Numbered from the stretch's first letter, positions 35,418 through 45,521 are shown. The stretch is DNA of 64,000 nt from Anaerolineaceae bacterium (GCA_028818375.1 JAPPOB010000007.1:1-64000); one strand, 5' to 3'. Notes: generated by a model from the letters alone, not told the origin. Numbers and translations: made by a program.

Positions 35418-36356
35418 ATGAAACTGGCCGGACTGGCGCGGCAACTCGGACGGGCGCAGGATGAAGGCGAGCGGCGCGGCCTGGCGCTGGAGTTGCTGGA
35501 GCGCAGCCGTCGTCGGGAGCACGTCGATGCGGCCCTGCGCGCGCTGGAAGGCTGCGACCTGGACGACGCCGCGCGGCCTCTGCTGCGCGCGCGCGCGCTC
35601 CACTACTTTGAGGAGACCAGGCGCGACAACGGCGCCCTGATTCGCGAGCAACTGCTGCGCCTGCTGCTGGGCATCGGCCACCCCGACGAGCGAGATCTTT
35701 GGTTGCGCGCCCTGCATTGCTACGAAATCGAGCCCATGATGGGCGAGGTCACGCAGAACCTGCGCGCCATCGGCCTCGTGGGTCTGGCCATACACGAAGC
35801 GGAACTGGCGCAGCTGCACGCGCTGCGTCTGCTGCACGAGCCGGAATCCGCCTCACGTTTCAACAGTGAGCCGGCGTTGACCGCGCTCAACCTGCTGGCG
35901 CAACAGGAGCAGGCGCAGCTGGTCTACGCCTGGCTGCTGTCCAGTGCCAGCGAGGCGCTGGACCTGGCGCTGGACGAACTGGTGGGGCGCGCCCTGGAGT
36001 CGCTGGGGAATGACTTCCCCGCCGACCTGTACCGCCCGCTGCTGGAGCAGTTCGCCCGGCGCGACCGGGCGCTGGTCAGCATGGGCCTGGCGACGCACAT
36101 CATTGAAAGTCGCTCGGAATCACTCTACGACGCGCTGGAAACGATTCTCATCAAGACGCGGCACGACGAACTGCACCATTACATCCTGGTGCTGCTGGCC
36201 GGCGCGCGCGACGATGAACTGGAGCGGCGTCTGCTGGCCCTGGCCAAACTCAGCCCGCCCCGCCGTCGCAGGAATTTCCTCGCCGCCCTGGAGCTGTTGC
36301 CCGCTGAGCCGGACCAGGAACTGCTGGCCCGGTTGCGCCAGCCGCAGGACTCCTGA
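35418..36356 (+). CDS. Alpha-helical repeat protein of unknown function
   Basis: A 312-residue, Leu/Ala/Arg-rich protein with no signal peptide or membrane segment. Repeating helical pairs (for example LRALHCYEIEPMMGEVTQNL and RDDELERRLLALAKLSPPRRR) suggest a HEAT/ARM-like solenoid, but I cannot assign a family. GC-rich composition matches the chromosomal background, unlike the restriction locus just upstream. The ATG at 35418 has no strong ribosome binding site. The end lies 15 bases from the convergent binding-protein gene. Confidence 0.6.
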   Translation: MKLAGLARQLGRAQDEGERRGLALELLERSRRREHVDAALRALEGCDLDDAARPLLRARALHYFEETRRDNGALIREQLLRLLLGIGHPDERDLWLRALHCYEIEPMMGEVTQNLRAIGLVGLAIHEAELAQLHALRLLHEPESASRFNSEPALTALNLLAQQEQAQLVYAWLLSSASEALDLALDELVGRALESLGNDFPADLYRPLLEQFARRDRALVSMGLATHIIESRSESLYDALETILIKTRHDELHHYILVLLAGARDDELERRLLALAKLSPPRRRRNFLAALELLPAEPDQELLARLRQPQDS

Positions 36357-36370
36357 GAGCAGGCTTCGGC

Positions 36371-37588
36371 TCAGTCGATGTCGTCGCCGCTGCCGTAGCG
36401 CCTGAGTATGTTGATCTCGCCATCCTCAATGACGAAAATGCCGCTCGGCGAGTTCACGCATTCTCCACCTTGCCGGCAGCTGATCGTGCCGGAAGCGCTC
36501 ACGTAGCCCTCCAGCGAATCGACGTAGTCCAGCAGCGCAGCGCGGTCGATGCGCAGCCCGCCTTCGTCCCCTGGTTCCGCGACGGCCTCGATGGCATCCA
36601 GCAGAATGTGCCAGGCGTCAAAGCCGCCGAGATAGTAGGGCGCGACAGGCGGCTGGCCATACGCCGCCTCGAAGCGCTCCTTCAGCGCGGTCGCCGCTTC
36701 CGAATCCGGCTCCAGCGGCGTGACTCCGTAGAGCCCGTCCGCGCCGGCTCCGAGCTCGTCAATCAGGCTGTTGGCCCAGCCCAGTTCATTGCCAAGAAAT
36801 GGCAGGTCGCCCAGGCCCGCCGCCTCGCGCCCGGTCAGTACTGCAAAAGTGTGCGCCATATCGCAGGAGCAGAACAGCCAGTCCGGTCCGGCCGCCGCGA
36901 TATCCCGCAGCAATTCGTCCAGCGACTCCTGCTCCAGCCCGGTCGGCAGCAGCGCTTCCAGCACGATCTCGCCGCCCATCCCGCTGAAACGCTGGTCCAG
37001 TTCTCCGGCCATCCCCTGGTAGAAGAGGTTGCTTTCGCTGGTGACGATGGCGACGCGACGCGCCCCGACCTCTTCGTAGAGGTAATGGGCGGCCCCCTCC
37101 ATCACGCCGGTATCCGGCCCCACCAGTCGATGGAAGCTGCTGAAGCCCTGCTCACTGAGGGCCGGTAGCGTGCAACTGGGGGTGATGCTGGTGTAGCCGG
37201 CCTCATCCAGCAGCGGCGCGACAGCCATGCAGGCGCTGGAGCAGTTGGGGCCGACGATGGCCGCCACTCGCCCCTGCTCGACGAAATCCGCCGCGAGCAC
37301 CGCGGCCTGGTCGGCGTCACAGCCTGAATCGCCGTGAATCGCCTCGACGGGGACCACGCGTCCCGCGATGGACAGCGTCGGGCGTTCCGCCTGGGCCAGC
37401 AGGAGGCCCAGTTTGCTGACGTCGTCGTCGTCCCCTTCCAGTGAGGAGCGCGTCATCACGCCCAGGGCCACCGGCTCATCCGGCGCGATGACGAGCACAC
37501 CGTCTTCAGCGGCCAGCGGGGCCGGGAAGAGCAACGCCAGGAAAACCAGGGGACCAGTGAACAGTTTCTTCCACCCGTTGAGGGTCAT
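36371..37588 (-). CDS. Branched-chain amino acid-type (LIV) ABC substrate-binding protein
   Basis: A 405-residue exported type I periplasmic binding protein. The ATG at 37588 follows GGGAGGCAGGACA, and the signal peptide ends near LAAEDG. Recognisable segments are VAAIVGPNCSSACMAVAPLLDEAG, YTSITPSCT and FHRLVGPDTGVMEGAA, all typical of LivJ-type receptors. No permease or ATPase genes are adjacent, so it is an orphan receptor that may use another transporter or serve in sensing. Ligands of the family include branched amino acids, amides and urea. Confidence 0.82.
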   Translation of the reverse strand: MTLNGWKKLFTGPLVFLALLFPAPLAAEDGVLVIAPDEPVALGVMTRSSLEGDDDDVSKLGLLLAQAERPTLSIAGRVVPVEAIHGDSGCDADQAAVLAADFVEQGRVAAIVGPNCSSACMAVAPLLDEAGYTSITPSCTLPALSEQGFSSFHRLVGPDTGVMEGAAHYLYEEVGARRVAIVTSESNLFYQGMAGELDQRFSGMGGEIVLEALLPTGLEQESLDELLRDIAAAGPDWLFCSCDMAHTFAVLTGREAAGLGDLPFLGNELGWANSLIDELGAGADGLYGVTPLEPDSEAATALKERFEAAYGQPPVAPYYLGGFDAWHILLDAIEAVAEPGDEGGLRIDRAALLDYVDSLEGYVSASGTISCRQGGECVNSPSGIFVIEDGEINILRRYGSGDDID

Positions 37589-37640
37589 TGTCCTGCCTCC
37601 CGCACAGCGCCCGTCGGTCACTGTGCCATTATCCAACAAG

Positions 37641-38561
37641 TCAGCCGGCAGCGTCCTGCTCCGCGCGGGCGGCGAGGCGGCGGCGGGCGCGCTGCAGGTC
37701 CTGTTCATGCTTGAGCAGCACCGACAGCGTGCGTTCCAGCGTGCGCCGGTCGAGCGTGTCGGCCTCCAGCGCCACCAACGCCTTCGCCCAGTCAATCGTC
37801 TCGGAGATGCCGGGGTTCTTGCGCAGGTCCAGGTCGCGCAGGCCCTGCACCAGCGCCACCACCCTGGCCGCCAGACGCTCGTTCAGTTGCGGCACGTGCA
37901 GGCGCAGGATCTCGAGTTCGGCTTCCTGCGTGGGATAGTCGATGAAGATATAGAGGCAACGCCGCCGCAAGGCCACGGAAAGCTCGCGCGTGTGGTTGCT
38001 GGTGAGCACCACGGCGGGGCGATGGCGCGCGCGGATGGTGCCCAGTTCCGGCACACTGACCTGGAACTCACTCAGCACCTCCAGCAGAAAGGCCTCGAAC
38101 TCGGCGTCGGCGCGGTCGATCTCGTCGATCAGCAGCAGCGCCGGTTCCTCGCTGGTGATGGCCTGCAACAGTGGCCGCGCCAGCAGGAAGCGTTCGGAGA
38201 AGAAGACTTCTTCCTCGGCCGCCAGGCGGTCGGCGGCGTCAGCCAGGCTGCCGGCCCGGGCCAGCATCTCGCCCAGCTTGTCGCGCAGCAACTGCGTATA
38301 CAGCATCTGCCGCGCGTATTCCCATTCGTAGAGCGCGCGACTCTCGTCCAGTCCCTCGTAACATTGCAGGCGAATCAGGCGGCGGCCGGCGGCGGCGGCC
38401 CAGGCGCCGGCCAGCGCCGTCTTGCCGACGCCCGCCGGACCCTCGGCCAGCAGCGGGCGCTCCAGTTGCTGCGCGAGGAACAGGACCGTCGTGAGTTCGT
38501 CGCCGGCGATGTAGCCCTGCGCGCCCAGGGCCTGACCCAGGGCGGCGGGGGCGTCAGACAT
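37641..38561 (-). CDS. MoxR-family AAA+ ATPase
   Basis: A 306-residue ATPase. The Walker A is EGPAGVGKTALA (about 40-51), the Walker B is ALLLIDEIDRAD and sensor 1 sits in VVLTSNHTREL. The closest type I recall is the MoxR/CoxD group that helps assemble metal-containing enzymes. The usual partner, a VWA-domain protein, is not adjacent in this window. The ATG at 38561 overlaps the end of uppS by 8 bases, so it is co-transcribed with the housekeeping run upstream. Confidence 0.85.
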   Translation of the reverse strand: MSDAPAALGQALGAQGYIAGDELTTVLFLAQQLERPLLAEGPAGVGKTALAGAWAAAAGRRLIRLQCYEGLDESRALYEWEYARQMLYTQLLRDKLGEMLARAGSLADAADRLAAEEEVFFSERFLLARPLLQAITSEEPALLLIDEIDRADAEFEAFLLEVLSEFQVSVPELGTIRARHRPAVVLTSNHTRELSVALRRRCLYIFIDYPTQEAELEILRLHVPQLNERLAARVVALVQGLRDLDLRKNPGISETIDWAKALVALEADTLDRRTLERTLSVLLKHEQDLQRARRRLAARAEQDAAG

Positions 38562-39321
38562 GCGGTGTGGAGAGTTTATGTCGCAGTTGTTCGTCGGTTT
38601 CGCCGAAGCGCCGCGTACGGCGGCTGTATTCTTCCAGCGCCTCGCGCAGATGCTCCCGGCCGAAGTCCGGCCAGTAGACGGCCGTGAAATGGTACTCGGC
38701 GTAGCTACCCTGCCAGACGAGGAAATTGCTCAGGCGCCGCTCGCCGCTGGTGCGAATGATGAGGTCCGGGTCGGGCAGGGAGCCGGTGTACATGTAGCGG
38801 TCGATCAGGTCCTCGTCGATGGCCTCCGGCGGGATGCCCTCGGCGACGATGCGGCGCACGGCCCGCACGATCTCGTCGCGGCCGCCGTAGTTGAGCGCCA
38901 CGTTGAGGATCAGGGTGCGGTTGTGGCGCGTCCGGGCCACGGCATGGCGGATCTTGCGCTGCAGCTTGGGGGGGATGCCTTCCAGTTCGCCGATGTGGCG
39001 GATCTGCACGCCCTGTTCGTCCAGTTCGCGCAGTTCGCGATCGATGACCAGTTCCAGAGTCTCCATCAACACGCGGATCTCGGCGCGCGGGCGTTTCCAG
39101 TTCTCGGTGGAGAAGGCGAAGAGCGTCAGCACCTCGATGCCGGTTTCAACGGCGGCGCGCAGGATTTCGCGCAGGTTTTCCGTGCCCTGGCGATGACCCA
39201 CCGCCCGCGGCAGGCCGCGCGACCGGGCCCAGCGCCCGTTGCCATCCATGATGATGGCCACGTGCCGCGGCACGTGCACCGGCGAACTGCCGTTTTGGAA
39301 AGCGCCCGTGGTTTTGCTCAT
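38554..39321 (-). CDS. uppS: Isoprenyl transferase (undecaprenyl diphosphate synthase)
   Basis: A 255-residue cis-prenyltransferase making the lipid carrier for cell-wall synthesis. It shows HVAIIMDGNGRWA with the catalytic Asp, GHRQGTENLREI, LFAFSTENWKRP, LNVALNYGGRDEI, DPDLIIRTSGERRLSNFL and YAEYHFTAVYWPDF. It follows frr by 18 bases in the order frr-uppS common in bacteria. The ATG is at 39321. Confidence 0.97.
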   Translation of the reverse strand: MSKTTGAFQNGSSPVHVPRHVAIIMDGNGRWARSRGLPRAVGHRQGTENLREILRAAVETGIEVLTLFAFSTENWKRPRAEIRVLMETLELVIDRELRELDEQGVQIRHIGELEGIPPKLQRKIRHAVARTRHNRTLILNVALNYGGRDEIVRAVRRIVAEGIPPEAIDEDLIDRYMYTGSLPDPDLIIRTSGERRLSNFLVWQGSYAEYHFTAVYWPDFGREHLREALEEYSRRTRRFGETDEQLRHKLSTPHV

Positions 39322-39339
39322 TGGCGGCCCTGCGCGGGT

Positions 39340-39897
39340 TCAGACCTCCAGGATTTCCGTTTCCTTGGCCACACCCATCTCATCGATTTTGGAGATGGTG
39401 TCATCGGTGAGTTTCTGCACCCTCTCCTGACCCGATTTCATCTCGTCCTCGGAGATCAGCTTTTCGCGCTCGAATTCCTTCAGGTCGTCATTGGCCGAAC
39501 GACGGATGTTGCGCGCCGACACGCGCGCATCCTCGATGCGCCGGTTGAGCACCCTCACCAGTTCCTGGCGCCGCTCCCGCGTCAGGGGCGGCATGTTCAG
39601 GCGGATGACGTCGCCATCCGTGCCCGGCGTGGCGCCCACGTTGGCCTGCAAAATGGCGCGCTCGATGCCCTTGATGGCCGCCTTGTCGTAGGGGCGGATG
39701 AGGATTTGCAGGGCCTCGGGCGTCGAAATGTTGGCCAGCTGACGCAACTCCGATTCCTGACCGTAATATTCGACCTTGAGCCGGTCCACCAGCGCCGTGC
39801 TGGCGCGACCGCTGCGGATCCCCGCCAGGTCCTCGCCGAGAAAGGAAAGCGTCGCGCGCATTTTTTCCCTGGCTTCGTCCATGATGTCGTCAATCAT
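39340..39897 (-). CDS. frr: Ribosome recycling factor
   Basis: A 185-residue protein that splits the post-termination ribosome with EF-G. Family blocks are REKMRATLSFLGEDLAGIRSGRAST, LVDRLKVEYYGQESELRQLANIS, NMPPLTRERRQELVRVLNR and ARVSARNIRRSANDDLK. Length is standard. The ATG at 39897 overlaps the end of rlmB (ATGA). pyrH, which often precedes frr, is absent here. Confidence 0.97.
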   Translation of the reverse strand: MIDDIMDEAREKMRATLSFLGEDLAGIRSGRASTALVDRLKVEYYGQESELRQLANISTPEALQILIRPYDKAAIKGIERAILQANVGATPGTDGDVIRLNMPPLTRERRQELVRVLNRRIEDARVSARNIRRSANDDLKEFEREKLISEDEMKSGQERVQKLTDDTISKIDEMGVAKETEILEV

Positions 39898-40685
39898 GGT
39901 CGTCCCCCTGTTCCACGGGCGGCCACAGGGGCCGCCTGCCCTTCCCAGCCGCGCGCCTGCCAGGCGCTGTAGAGCGCGATGGAGCCGACCGTGGCCACGT
40001 TCAGACTGGCGACCTGGCCGCGCATCGGCAATGATAACAGCATATCACAGTTGTCGCGCACCAGCCGACGCATGCCCTGCCCTTCACTGCCCAGCACCAG
40101 CCCCAGCGCCATGTTCAGGTCCGTCTGCCCGAGGGTTGGGATATCTGCCCCGGCCTCCAGACCGACCAGCCACACGTCCTGCGCCTTGAGCGCTTTCATC
40201 GCATTCACCAGGTTGGGTACGCGAATGACGTTCAGATGCTCAATGGCGCCGGCCGAGGCGTTGACCACCGCCGGCGTGATGGTCACCGCGTTGCGCTGCG
40301 GCAGAAAGACGCCGTGCACACCCACCGCGTCCGCCACGCGCAACAGACTGCCGACGTTCTGCGGGTCCTGCAGCAGGTCCAGCAGCAACAGAAAGGGGCG
40401 CTCGTCGCGCTCCTCTGCCAGGGCCAGCACGTCCTCGCTGGCGGCATAGGGGTAGGGACTGACGCGCAGGACGACGTTTTGATGATTGGCGCCGTCCGCC
40501 AGGTCGTCCATGATGCGGCGCGGCACCCGCCGCAGGGGCAGACCGCGCTCCTCCGCCAGCGCGATGATGACAGCGCTGCGGCCGCCTTCGTCGGCGCCCT
40601 CGGTCAGCAGGAGCTGTTCGCCCTGCCGGCGATTGGCGCGCAGGGCTTCCATTACGGCCCAGTGACCGTAAAGGAAGTCGCTCAT
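39894..40685 (-). CDS. rlmB: 23S rRNA (guanosine-2'-O-)-methyltransferase, SpoU/TrmH family
   Basis: A 263-residue SPOUT methyltransferase. It has the N-terminal substrate-binding domain (LYGHWAVMEALRANRR) and the knotted catalytic domain with LLDLLQDPQNVGSLLRVADAVG, GLVLGSEGQGMRRLVRDNCD and LPMRGQVASLNVATVGSIALY. These are RlmB-type motifs 1-3. The ATG at 40685 overlaps the cysS stop (ATGA). The C-terminal Gly/Ala-rich tail is not conserved. Confidence 0.93.
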   Translation of the reverse strand: MSDFLYGHWAVMEALRANRRQGEQLLLTEGADEGGRSAVIIALAEERGLPLRRVPRRIMDDLADGANHQNVVLRVSPYPYAASEDVLALAEERDERPFLLLLDLLQDPQNVGSLLRVADAVGVHGVFLPQRNAVTITPAVVNASAGAIEHLNVIRVPNLVNAMKALKAQDVWLVGLEAGADIPTLGQTDLNMALGLVLGSEGQGMRRLVRDNCDMLLSLPMRGQVASLNVATVGSIALYSAWQARGWEGQAAPVAARGTGGRP

Positions 40686-42145
40686 GCCCCCTCCCGGCGC
40701 CAGACGGTGCCGCCGGGCCCGTCCTCCAGCACAAAGCCCAGGCCGGCCAGTTCGTCGCGGATGCGATCGCTGGTGGCGTAATCGCGATTGACGCGGGCTT
40801 CGGCGCGCAGGGCGATGAGCAATTCAACCAGGTCGCCCTCGCGCCGGCCGTCGCCGCCCTCCTGCTCCGCCGACGTCACAACGCCCAGCACCGCGCCACC
40901 CAGATCGCTGTAGAGCGCCTCAATCGCCGCCAGTGTCGACAAACCGGGTCGCGCCGGGCCGTTGAGCAAGGTGTTGACTTCGCGCGTCAACTCGTGCAGC
41001 ACCGCCAGGGCCCGTGGCGCATTGAAGTCGTCATTCATCGCCGCCGCGAAGTCCGCGCGGGCGCGCTCCAGGCGCGGCAGGAAGGCGTTGCCCTCGTCCC
41101 CCTCCGCCGCGCTGTTCATGCGCTGCCGCGTCTGCCGCAGGGCGCCCTGCAGGCGCTCCTGACCGGCGGACGCGGCCGCCAGCGCGTCCTCGCTCCAGGT
41201 GACCGGGTTGCTGTAATGGGCGCCGAGGACGAAGGCCCGCAGCGCTTCGGGACGGGCGCGGGTCAGCATGTCGCGCACTGTGATGAAGTTGCCCAGGCTC
41301 TTGGACATCTTGACGGGGATGCCCTCGTCGTCGAGCACCATCAGGCTGCCCACCAGCAGCCAGTAGCGCGCGAAGTCCGCGTCGTTGGCGCATTCGCTTT
41401 GCGCGATCTCGTTTTCGTTGTGCGGGTAGATGTTGTCGATGCCGCCGCCATGGATGTCGAAGGTCGGGCCGAGGTATTTGCGCGCCATCGCCGAGCATTC
41501 GATGTGCCAGCCGGGAAAGCCGACGCCCCAGGGGCTGTTCCAGCGCAGAATGTGCTCCGGCTCGGCCCGCTTCCACAGGGCGAAGTCCGCCGGATGGCGC
41601 TTTTCGTCGCGCACGGCCTCGCGGCTGCCGGCCTCCTGCTCCTCCAGCACGCGGTTGGAAAGCTTGCCGTAGCCCTCGTGCGACGCGACGTCGAAGTAGA
41701 CGTTGCCACCCGCGTCATAGGCGTGGCCGCTGCGGATGAGATTCTCGATCATTTCAATCTGTTCGGGCACGTGGGCGCTGGCGCGCGGAGAAATGTCGGG
41801 CCGCTGCACGCCCAGCGCGTCCATGTCGGCGAAGTAACTGCGGGTGTAGGTCTCGACGACCTGCATCGGCCCTGCCTGCACCTGACGCGCCTTGCGCAGG
41901 ATGCGATCCTCGCCACTGTCCAGCAGATGACCGACATCGGTCAGGTTTTGCACGTAGAGGACGTCCCAGGCGCTGTGACGCAGCCAGCGGACCATCACGT
42001 CGAAGGAGACGTAGGTGCGGGCGTGGCCAATGTGCGCGTCGTCGTAGACGGTGGGGCCGCAGACGTACATGCTGACCTGGCCCTCCGTCAGCGCTTCAAA
42101 GGGCTGTTTCTCGCGTCCGAGCACATTGAACAGCTGCAGGGCCAT
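40682..42145 (-). CDS. cysS: Cysteinyl-tRNA synthetase
   Basis: A 487-residue class I synthetase. Motifs visible are [20 protein letters not shown] (zinc Cys and HIGH), [15 protein letters not shown], the zinc segment NENEIAQSE and KMSKSLGN (near residue 278). Length is standard. The ATG at 42145 follows GGAGAGAGG. It is the first gene of the cysS-rlmB-frr-uppS-MoxR run, whose members overlap or nearly touch. It is divergent from the sugar ABC operon. Confidence 0.97.
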   Translation of the reverse strand: MALQLFNVLGREKQPFEALTEGQVSMYVCGPTVYDDAHIGHARTYVSFDVMVRWLRHSAWDVLYVQNLTDVGHLLDSGEDRILRKARQVQAGPMQVVETYTRSYFADMDALGVQRPDISPRASAHVPEQIEMIENLIRSGHAYDAGGNVYFDVASHEGYGKLSNRVLEEQEAGSREAVRDEKRHPADFALWKRAEPEHILRWNSPWGVGFPGWHIECSAMARKYLGPTFDIHGGGIDNIYPHNENEIAQSECANDADFARYWLLVGSLMVLDDEGIPVKMSKSLGNFITVRDMLTRARPEALRAFVLGAHYSNPVTWSEDALAAASAGQERLQGALRQTRQRMNSAAEGDEGNAFLPRLERARADFAAAMNDDFNAPRALAVLHELTREVNTLLNGPARPGLSTLAAIEALYSDLGGAVLGVVTSAEQEGGDGRREGDLVELLIALRAEARVNRDYATSDRIRDELAGLGFVLEDGPGGTVWRREGA

Positions 42146-42234
42146 GAAGCGCCTCTCTCCTCGCCGCCATAATGGCCGTCATTCTGGCGCAGAGGGGGCG
42201 GGGCTGTCAACGCCCGTGGCAGGCCATTGACTGC

Positions 42235-42262
42235 TTGCAGGCAGCTCGCGACGCGCTAGACT
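42235..42262 (+). promoter_or_regulatory. Candidate promoter of the sugar ABC operon
   Basis: TTGCAG (42235-42240), a 16-base spacer and TAGACT (42257-42262), in the 154-base region divergent from cysS. The first ATG of the operon is 38 bases further on. Confidence 0.4.
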
Positions 42263-42299
42263 CTCCCGCATCCGGCGCAGCCAAAGGGAGCGGGGTGCC

Positions 42300-43247
42300 A
42301 TGAGCCTGGTGAGCGCGCGCAGCGGCACGTCCCGTTCCTTGCTGCGCCTGTCTCTCAGTTCGCGCCAGAGCGAGGCGCTGACCGGCATCCTGATGGCCTC
42401 GCCCTGGATTCTGGGTTTTTTGATCTTCATCGTCGGCCCCATGCTGGTCAGTCTCTATCTGTCCTTCACGCGCTGGGACCTCTTCACCGAGCCGCGCTGG
42501 ATCGGCCTGCGCAACTACGAGCAGCTTTTCCTGCGCGACGCGAAGTTCCTGCTCTCGCTGAAGGTGACCACCATCTACGCCTTCGTCAGCGTGCCGCTGC
42601 AGGTCAGCCTCGGCCTCGTGCTGGCCAACCTGCTCAACCAGAAGATCCGCCTGCTGGGGTTCTTCCGCACCGTCTACTACCTGCCCTCGGTGATCGGCGG
42701 CATCGCCGTGGCGGTCATGTTCCGCTGGATTTTTGGCACACAGTTCGGACTGATCAACGGCATGCTGGCCACGCTTGGCATCCAGGGCCCTTCCTGGCTG
42801 GGCGACCCGGACCTGGTGCTGGTCTCCTTCGTTCTGATGAGCATGTGGGGCGCCGGCGCGTCGATGCTGATCTACCTTGGCGCCTTGCAGGGCATCCCCA
42901 CCGAACTCTACGAGGCCGCCGACGTCGATGGCGCGGGCAACCTGGCCCGCTTTCTGCGAATCACGGTGCCGATGATGACGCCGGTCATCTTCTTCAACAT
43001 GATCATGGGCATCATCACGGCCCTGCAGGAATTCGTGCTGCCCTTCATCATGACGCGTGGCGGCCCGGCCAATTCGAGCACTTTCCTCGTACTCTACCTC
43101 TATCGCAACGCCTTCGAACTCTTCAAGATGGGCTACGCCTCGGCGATCGCCTGGATCATCTTTATCTACATCATGGTGCTGACCATTTTCATCATCCGTT
43201 CCTCCAGCATGTGGGTCTACTATGAGGGGTCGCTGAAGGGTCGCTGA
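42300..43247 (+). CDS. Sugar ABC transporter permease, MalF/UgpA-like
   Basis: A 315-residue inner-membrane permease with six predicted membrane segments. SPWILGFLIFIVGPMLVSLYL and FTRWDLF are typical of carbohydrate permease 1 proteins. The cytoplasmic EAA loop reads ELYEAADVDGAGNLARFLRI. The start is the ATG at 42300. It is followed after 1 base by its partner permease. No ATPase gene is in the operon, so a shared MsiK/MalK-like ATPase is expected. Confidence 0.92.
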   Translation: MSLVSARSGTSRSLLRLSLSSRQSEALTGILMASPWILGFLIFIVGPMLVSLYLSFTRWDLFTEPRWIGLRNYEQLFLRDAKFLLSLKVTTIYAFVSVPLQVSLGLVLANLLNQKIRLLGFFRTVYYLPSVIGGIAVAVMFRWIFGTQFGLINGMLATLGIQGPSWLGDPDLVLVSFVLMSMWGAGASMLIYLGALQGIPTELYEAADVDGAGNLARFLRITVPMMTPVIFFNMIMGIITALQEFVLPFIMTRGGPANSSTFLVLYLYRNAFELFKMGYASAIAWIIFIYIMVLTIFIIRSSSMWVYYEGSLKGR

Positions 43248-43248
43248 G

Positions 43249-44127
43249 ATGGCGCAACGGACCGCGCGGCTGCCGGCGCAGGGCAGCGACACCCGGTGGT
43301 CTGAACAGGCAAAACGCCTGTCGATTTACCTCGTGTTGCTGGCGGGCGCGATCATCGTCTTCATCCCCTTCGCCTGGACGCTCTCCACCGCGCTCAAGGC
43401 GCCCGACCGCCTCGCCGAGTTTCCGCCGCGCTGGATTCCGGACCCGGTCGTCTGGGGCAACTTCCCCGAAGCGGTGACCATCAAGCCTTTCGGTCGCTGG
43501 TTTCTCAACACGCTTTTCGTGGTCGGCGTGGCCACTACCGGCACCATCATGTCCGCCAGCCTGGTGGCCTTCTCCTTCGCGCGCCTGCGCTGGCCCGGTC
43601 GCAACCTGCTCTTCCTGGTGCTGCTGGCCACCATGATGCTGCCTGACCAGGTGACGCTGATCCCGACCTTTGTACTCTTCCGCCACCTGGGCTGGGTTAA
43701 CACCTATCTGCCGCTGGTCGCGCCGCCCTTCTTCGCGCGCAACGCCTTCTTCGTCTTTCTGCTGCGCCAGTTTTTCATGACGATCCCGCTGGACCTCGAC
43801 GACGCCGCGCGCATGGATGGCGCCAGCTATTTCCAGATCTATCTGCGCATCATGCTGCCCATGAGCAAACCGGCGCTGGCGGTGGCGGCCATCATGTTCT
43901 CCCAGTTCAAGTGGAAGGAGTTTCTCGCGCCGCTGATCTACCTCAACAAGCAGGAGATGTTCACCGTCTCGCTGGGCCTGCGCACCTTCATCGGTGAAAG
44001 CTGGGGCACAGAGTGGCACCTGATGATGGCCGCCAACATCATCTTCATGATTCCGCTCATCCTGATTTTCTTTTTCGCCCAGAAGTACTTCATCCAGGGC
44101 GTGGTCATCACCGGCGTCAAGGGATGA
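43249..44127 (+). CDS. Sugar ABC transporter permease, MalG/UgpE-like
   Basis: A 292-residue inner-membrane permease. It shows IPFAWTLSTALKAPDRLAEFPP, the EAA loop DDAARMDGASYFQIYLRIMLP and a C-terminal VITGVKG typical of MalG-type proteins. It pairs with the preceding permease to form the membrane channel of a carbohydrate importer. The binding-protein gene follows 88 bases later. Confidence 0.92.
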   Translation: MAQRTARLPAQGSDTRWSEQAKRLSIYLVLLAGAIIVFIPFAWTLSTALKAPDRLAEFPPRWIPDPVVWGNFPEAVTIKPFGRWFLNTLFVVGVATTGTIMSASLVAFSFARLRWPGRNLLFLVLLATMMLPDQVTLIPTFVLFRHLGWVNTYLPLVAPPFFARNAFFVFLLRQFFMTIPLDLDDAARMDGASYFQIYLRIMLPMSKPALAVAAIMFSQFKWKEFLAPLIYLNKQEMFTVSLGLRTFIGESWGTEWHLMMAANIIFMIPLILIFFFAQKYFIQGVVITGVKG

Positions 44128-44215
44128 CGAGCCTGGTTGCCAGGAGAAAGGAGTTGCCCGCGCATCTGCACGATCAATGCCGGAAATTCATCAGTTGAAT
44201 GACAGGGAGACCATC

Positions 44216-45508
44216 ATGTCAGAGAACACAGGCAGACTTTCGCGCAGGGGTTTCCTGCGCGCGACGGCGGCGGCCATCGCTGCACCCGCCCTGGGGCAGG
44301 TTGCGACGACGGTCGTTCATGCCCAGGAACCGGTCACCATCCGCCTGACGGCCTGGGGCAACCCCACCGAATTCACCGCGCGCGAGGCGACCAACGCGCT
44401 CTTCGAAGAGGCCCAGGACGCCATCAAGATCGAGTTCATCCACATTCCCGACAGTTACAGCACCAAACTGCAGACCATGCTGGCCGGCGGCGACTATCCG
44501 GACGTGATGTACATCGGCAACGGCTGGACCGTGCCCTTCGTCTCACGCGGGCAGCTGGAATCGCTCGACAGCTACATCGAACGCGACATGTTCGATACCA
44601 CGGATATCTTTGAGGCCAACCTGAAGCTTTATCAGGTGGATGGCGTGCAGTACGGCTTCCCGCTGGACGCGCCCAACCAGCAGATCTTCTACAACGTCTC
44701 CTGGTTTGAGGAGATGGGCGTGCCGCGCCCGTCTTCGGACTGGGAGGACGAGAGCTGGAACTGGGACACCTTCCTCGAGGCGGCCCTGGCCCTCACCGAC
44801 CGCGACAACAACCGCTGGGGCTTCCAGGTCAAGAACGGCTTCCGCCCCTGGTGGATCTGGGTGACGGCCAACGGCGGCGGCTTCTACAATGACGATTACA
44901 CAGCCTGCATACTCAACGAGCCCCCCGCGGTGGAAGCCTTCGAGTTTCTCGCCAGCCTGATCCACGAGCATCAGGTGGCGCCACCCATCGACGTCGCTTC
45001 CGAGATGGGCGCCTGGAACATCTTCGAGGCCGGCGTGGTCGCGATGGACACCTTCTGGCCGGCCATGGGCCGCATGCGCAACAACATCGGCGACAAGTTC
45101 GTCTGGGACGTCGCGCCGCACCCGGCCGGCGCGGCCGGCAAGTCCACTGCCGGCGGCGGCTCCGGCCAGGCCATCTCGGCCTTTTCGGAGCAGAAGGACG
45201 CCGCCTGGGAGTTCCTCAAGTTTATGGCCAGCACCGCCGGCGTCGAGGTCTGGACCGACATCATGGGCATCGTGCCGCCGCTGCAATCGGTGGCCGCCAG
45301 CGATGTCTTCCTCAAGCCCGGCGAGCCGCCGGAGCACATCTCGGTCTTCACCGACGGCGCGCCCTGGCTCCGGCCGGACCCGCGCCACGCGACCTTCGCC
45401 CAGGCGTCCTCAATCGCCGTCAGCGAGCTGGATCGCCTGTGGATCGGCCAGGCCGGCGCCCAGGAAGTGGCCGACAGCCTCGTCGCGCAGATCAACGACC
45501 TGCTTTAG
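44216..45508 (+). CDS. Sugar ABC transporter substrate-binding protein with Tat-type signal
   Basis: A 430-residue family 1 binding protein. The N-terminus LSRRGFLRATAAAIAAPALG carries a twin-arginine motif, so it is probably exported folded through Tat; the cleavage site is near VVHAQ. The mature part has TIRLTAWGNPTEFTAREA and KLQTMLAGGDYPDVMYI, typical of UgpB/CUT1 receptors. The start is at MSENTG (44216) with GGGAGA upstream; an ATG at 44177 in frame is less likely. Context with sulfatase and arabinofuranosidase suggests a plant- or algal-type oligosaccharide. Confidence 0.88.
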   Translation: MSENTGRLSRRGFLRATAAAIAAPALGQVATTVVHAQEPVTIRLTAWGNPTEFTAREATNALFEEAQDAIKIEFIHIPDSYSTKLQTMLAGGDYPDVMYIGNGWTVPFVSRGQLESLDSYIERDMFDTTDIFEANLKLYQVDGVQYGFPLDAPNQQIFYNVSWFEEMGVPRPSSDWEDESWNWDTFLEAALALTDRDNNRWGFQVKNGFRPWWIWVTANGGGFYNDDYTACILNEPPAVEAFEFLASLIHEHQVAPPIDVASEMGAWNIFEAGVVAMDTFWPAMGRMRNNIGDKFVWDVAPHPAGAAGKSTAGGGSGQAISAFSEQKDAAWEFLKFMASTAGVEVWTDIMGIVPPLQSVAASDVFLKPGEPPEHISVFTDGAPWLRPDPRHATFAQASSIAVSELDRLWIGQAGAQEVADSLVAQINDLL

Positions 45509-45521
45509 GCCATCATATGCG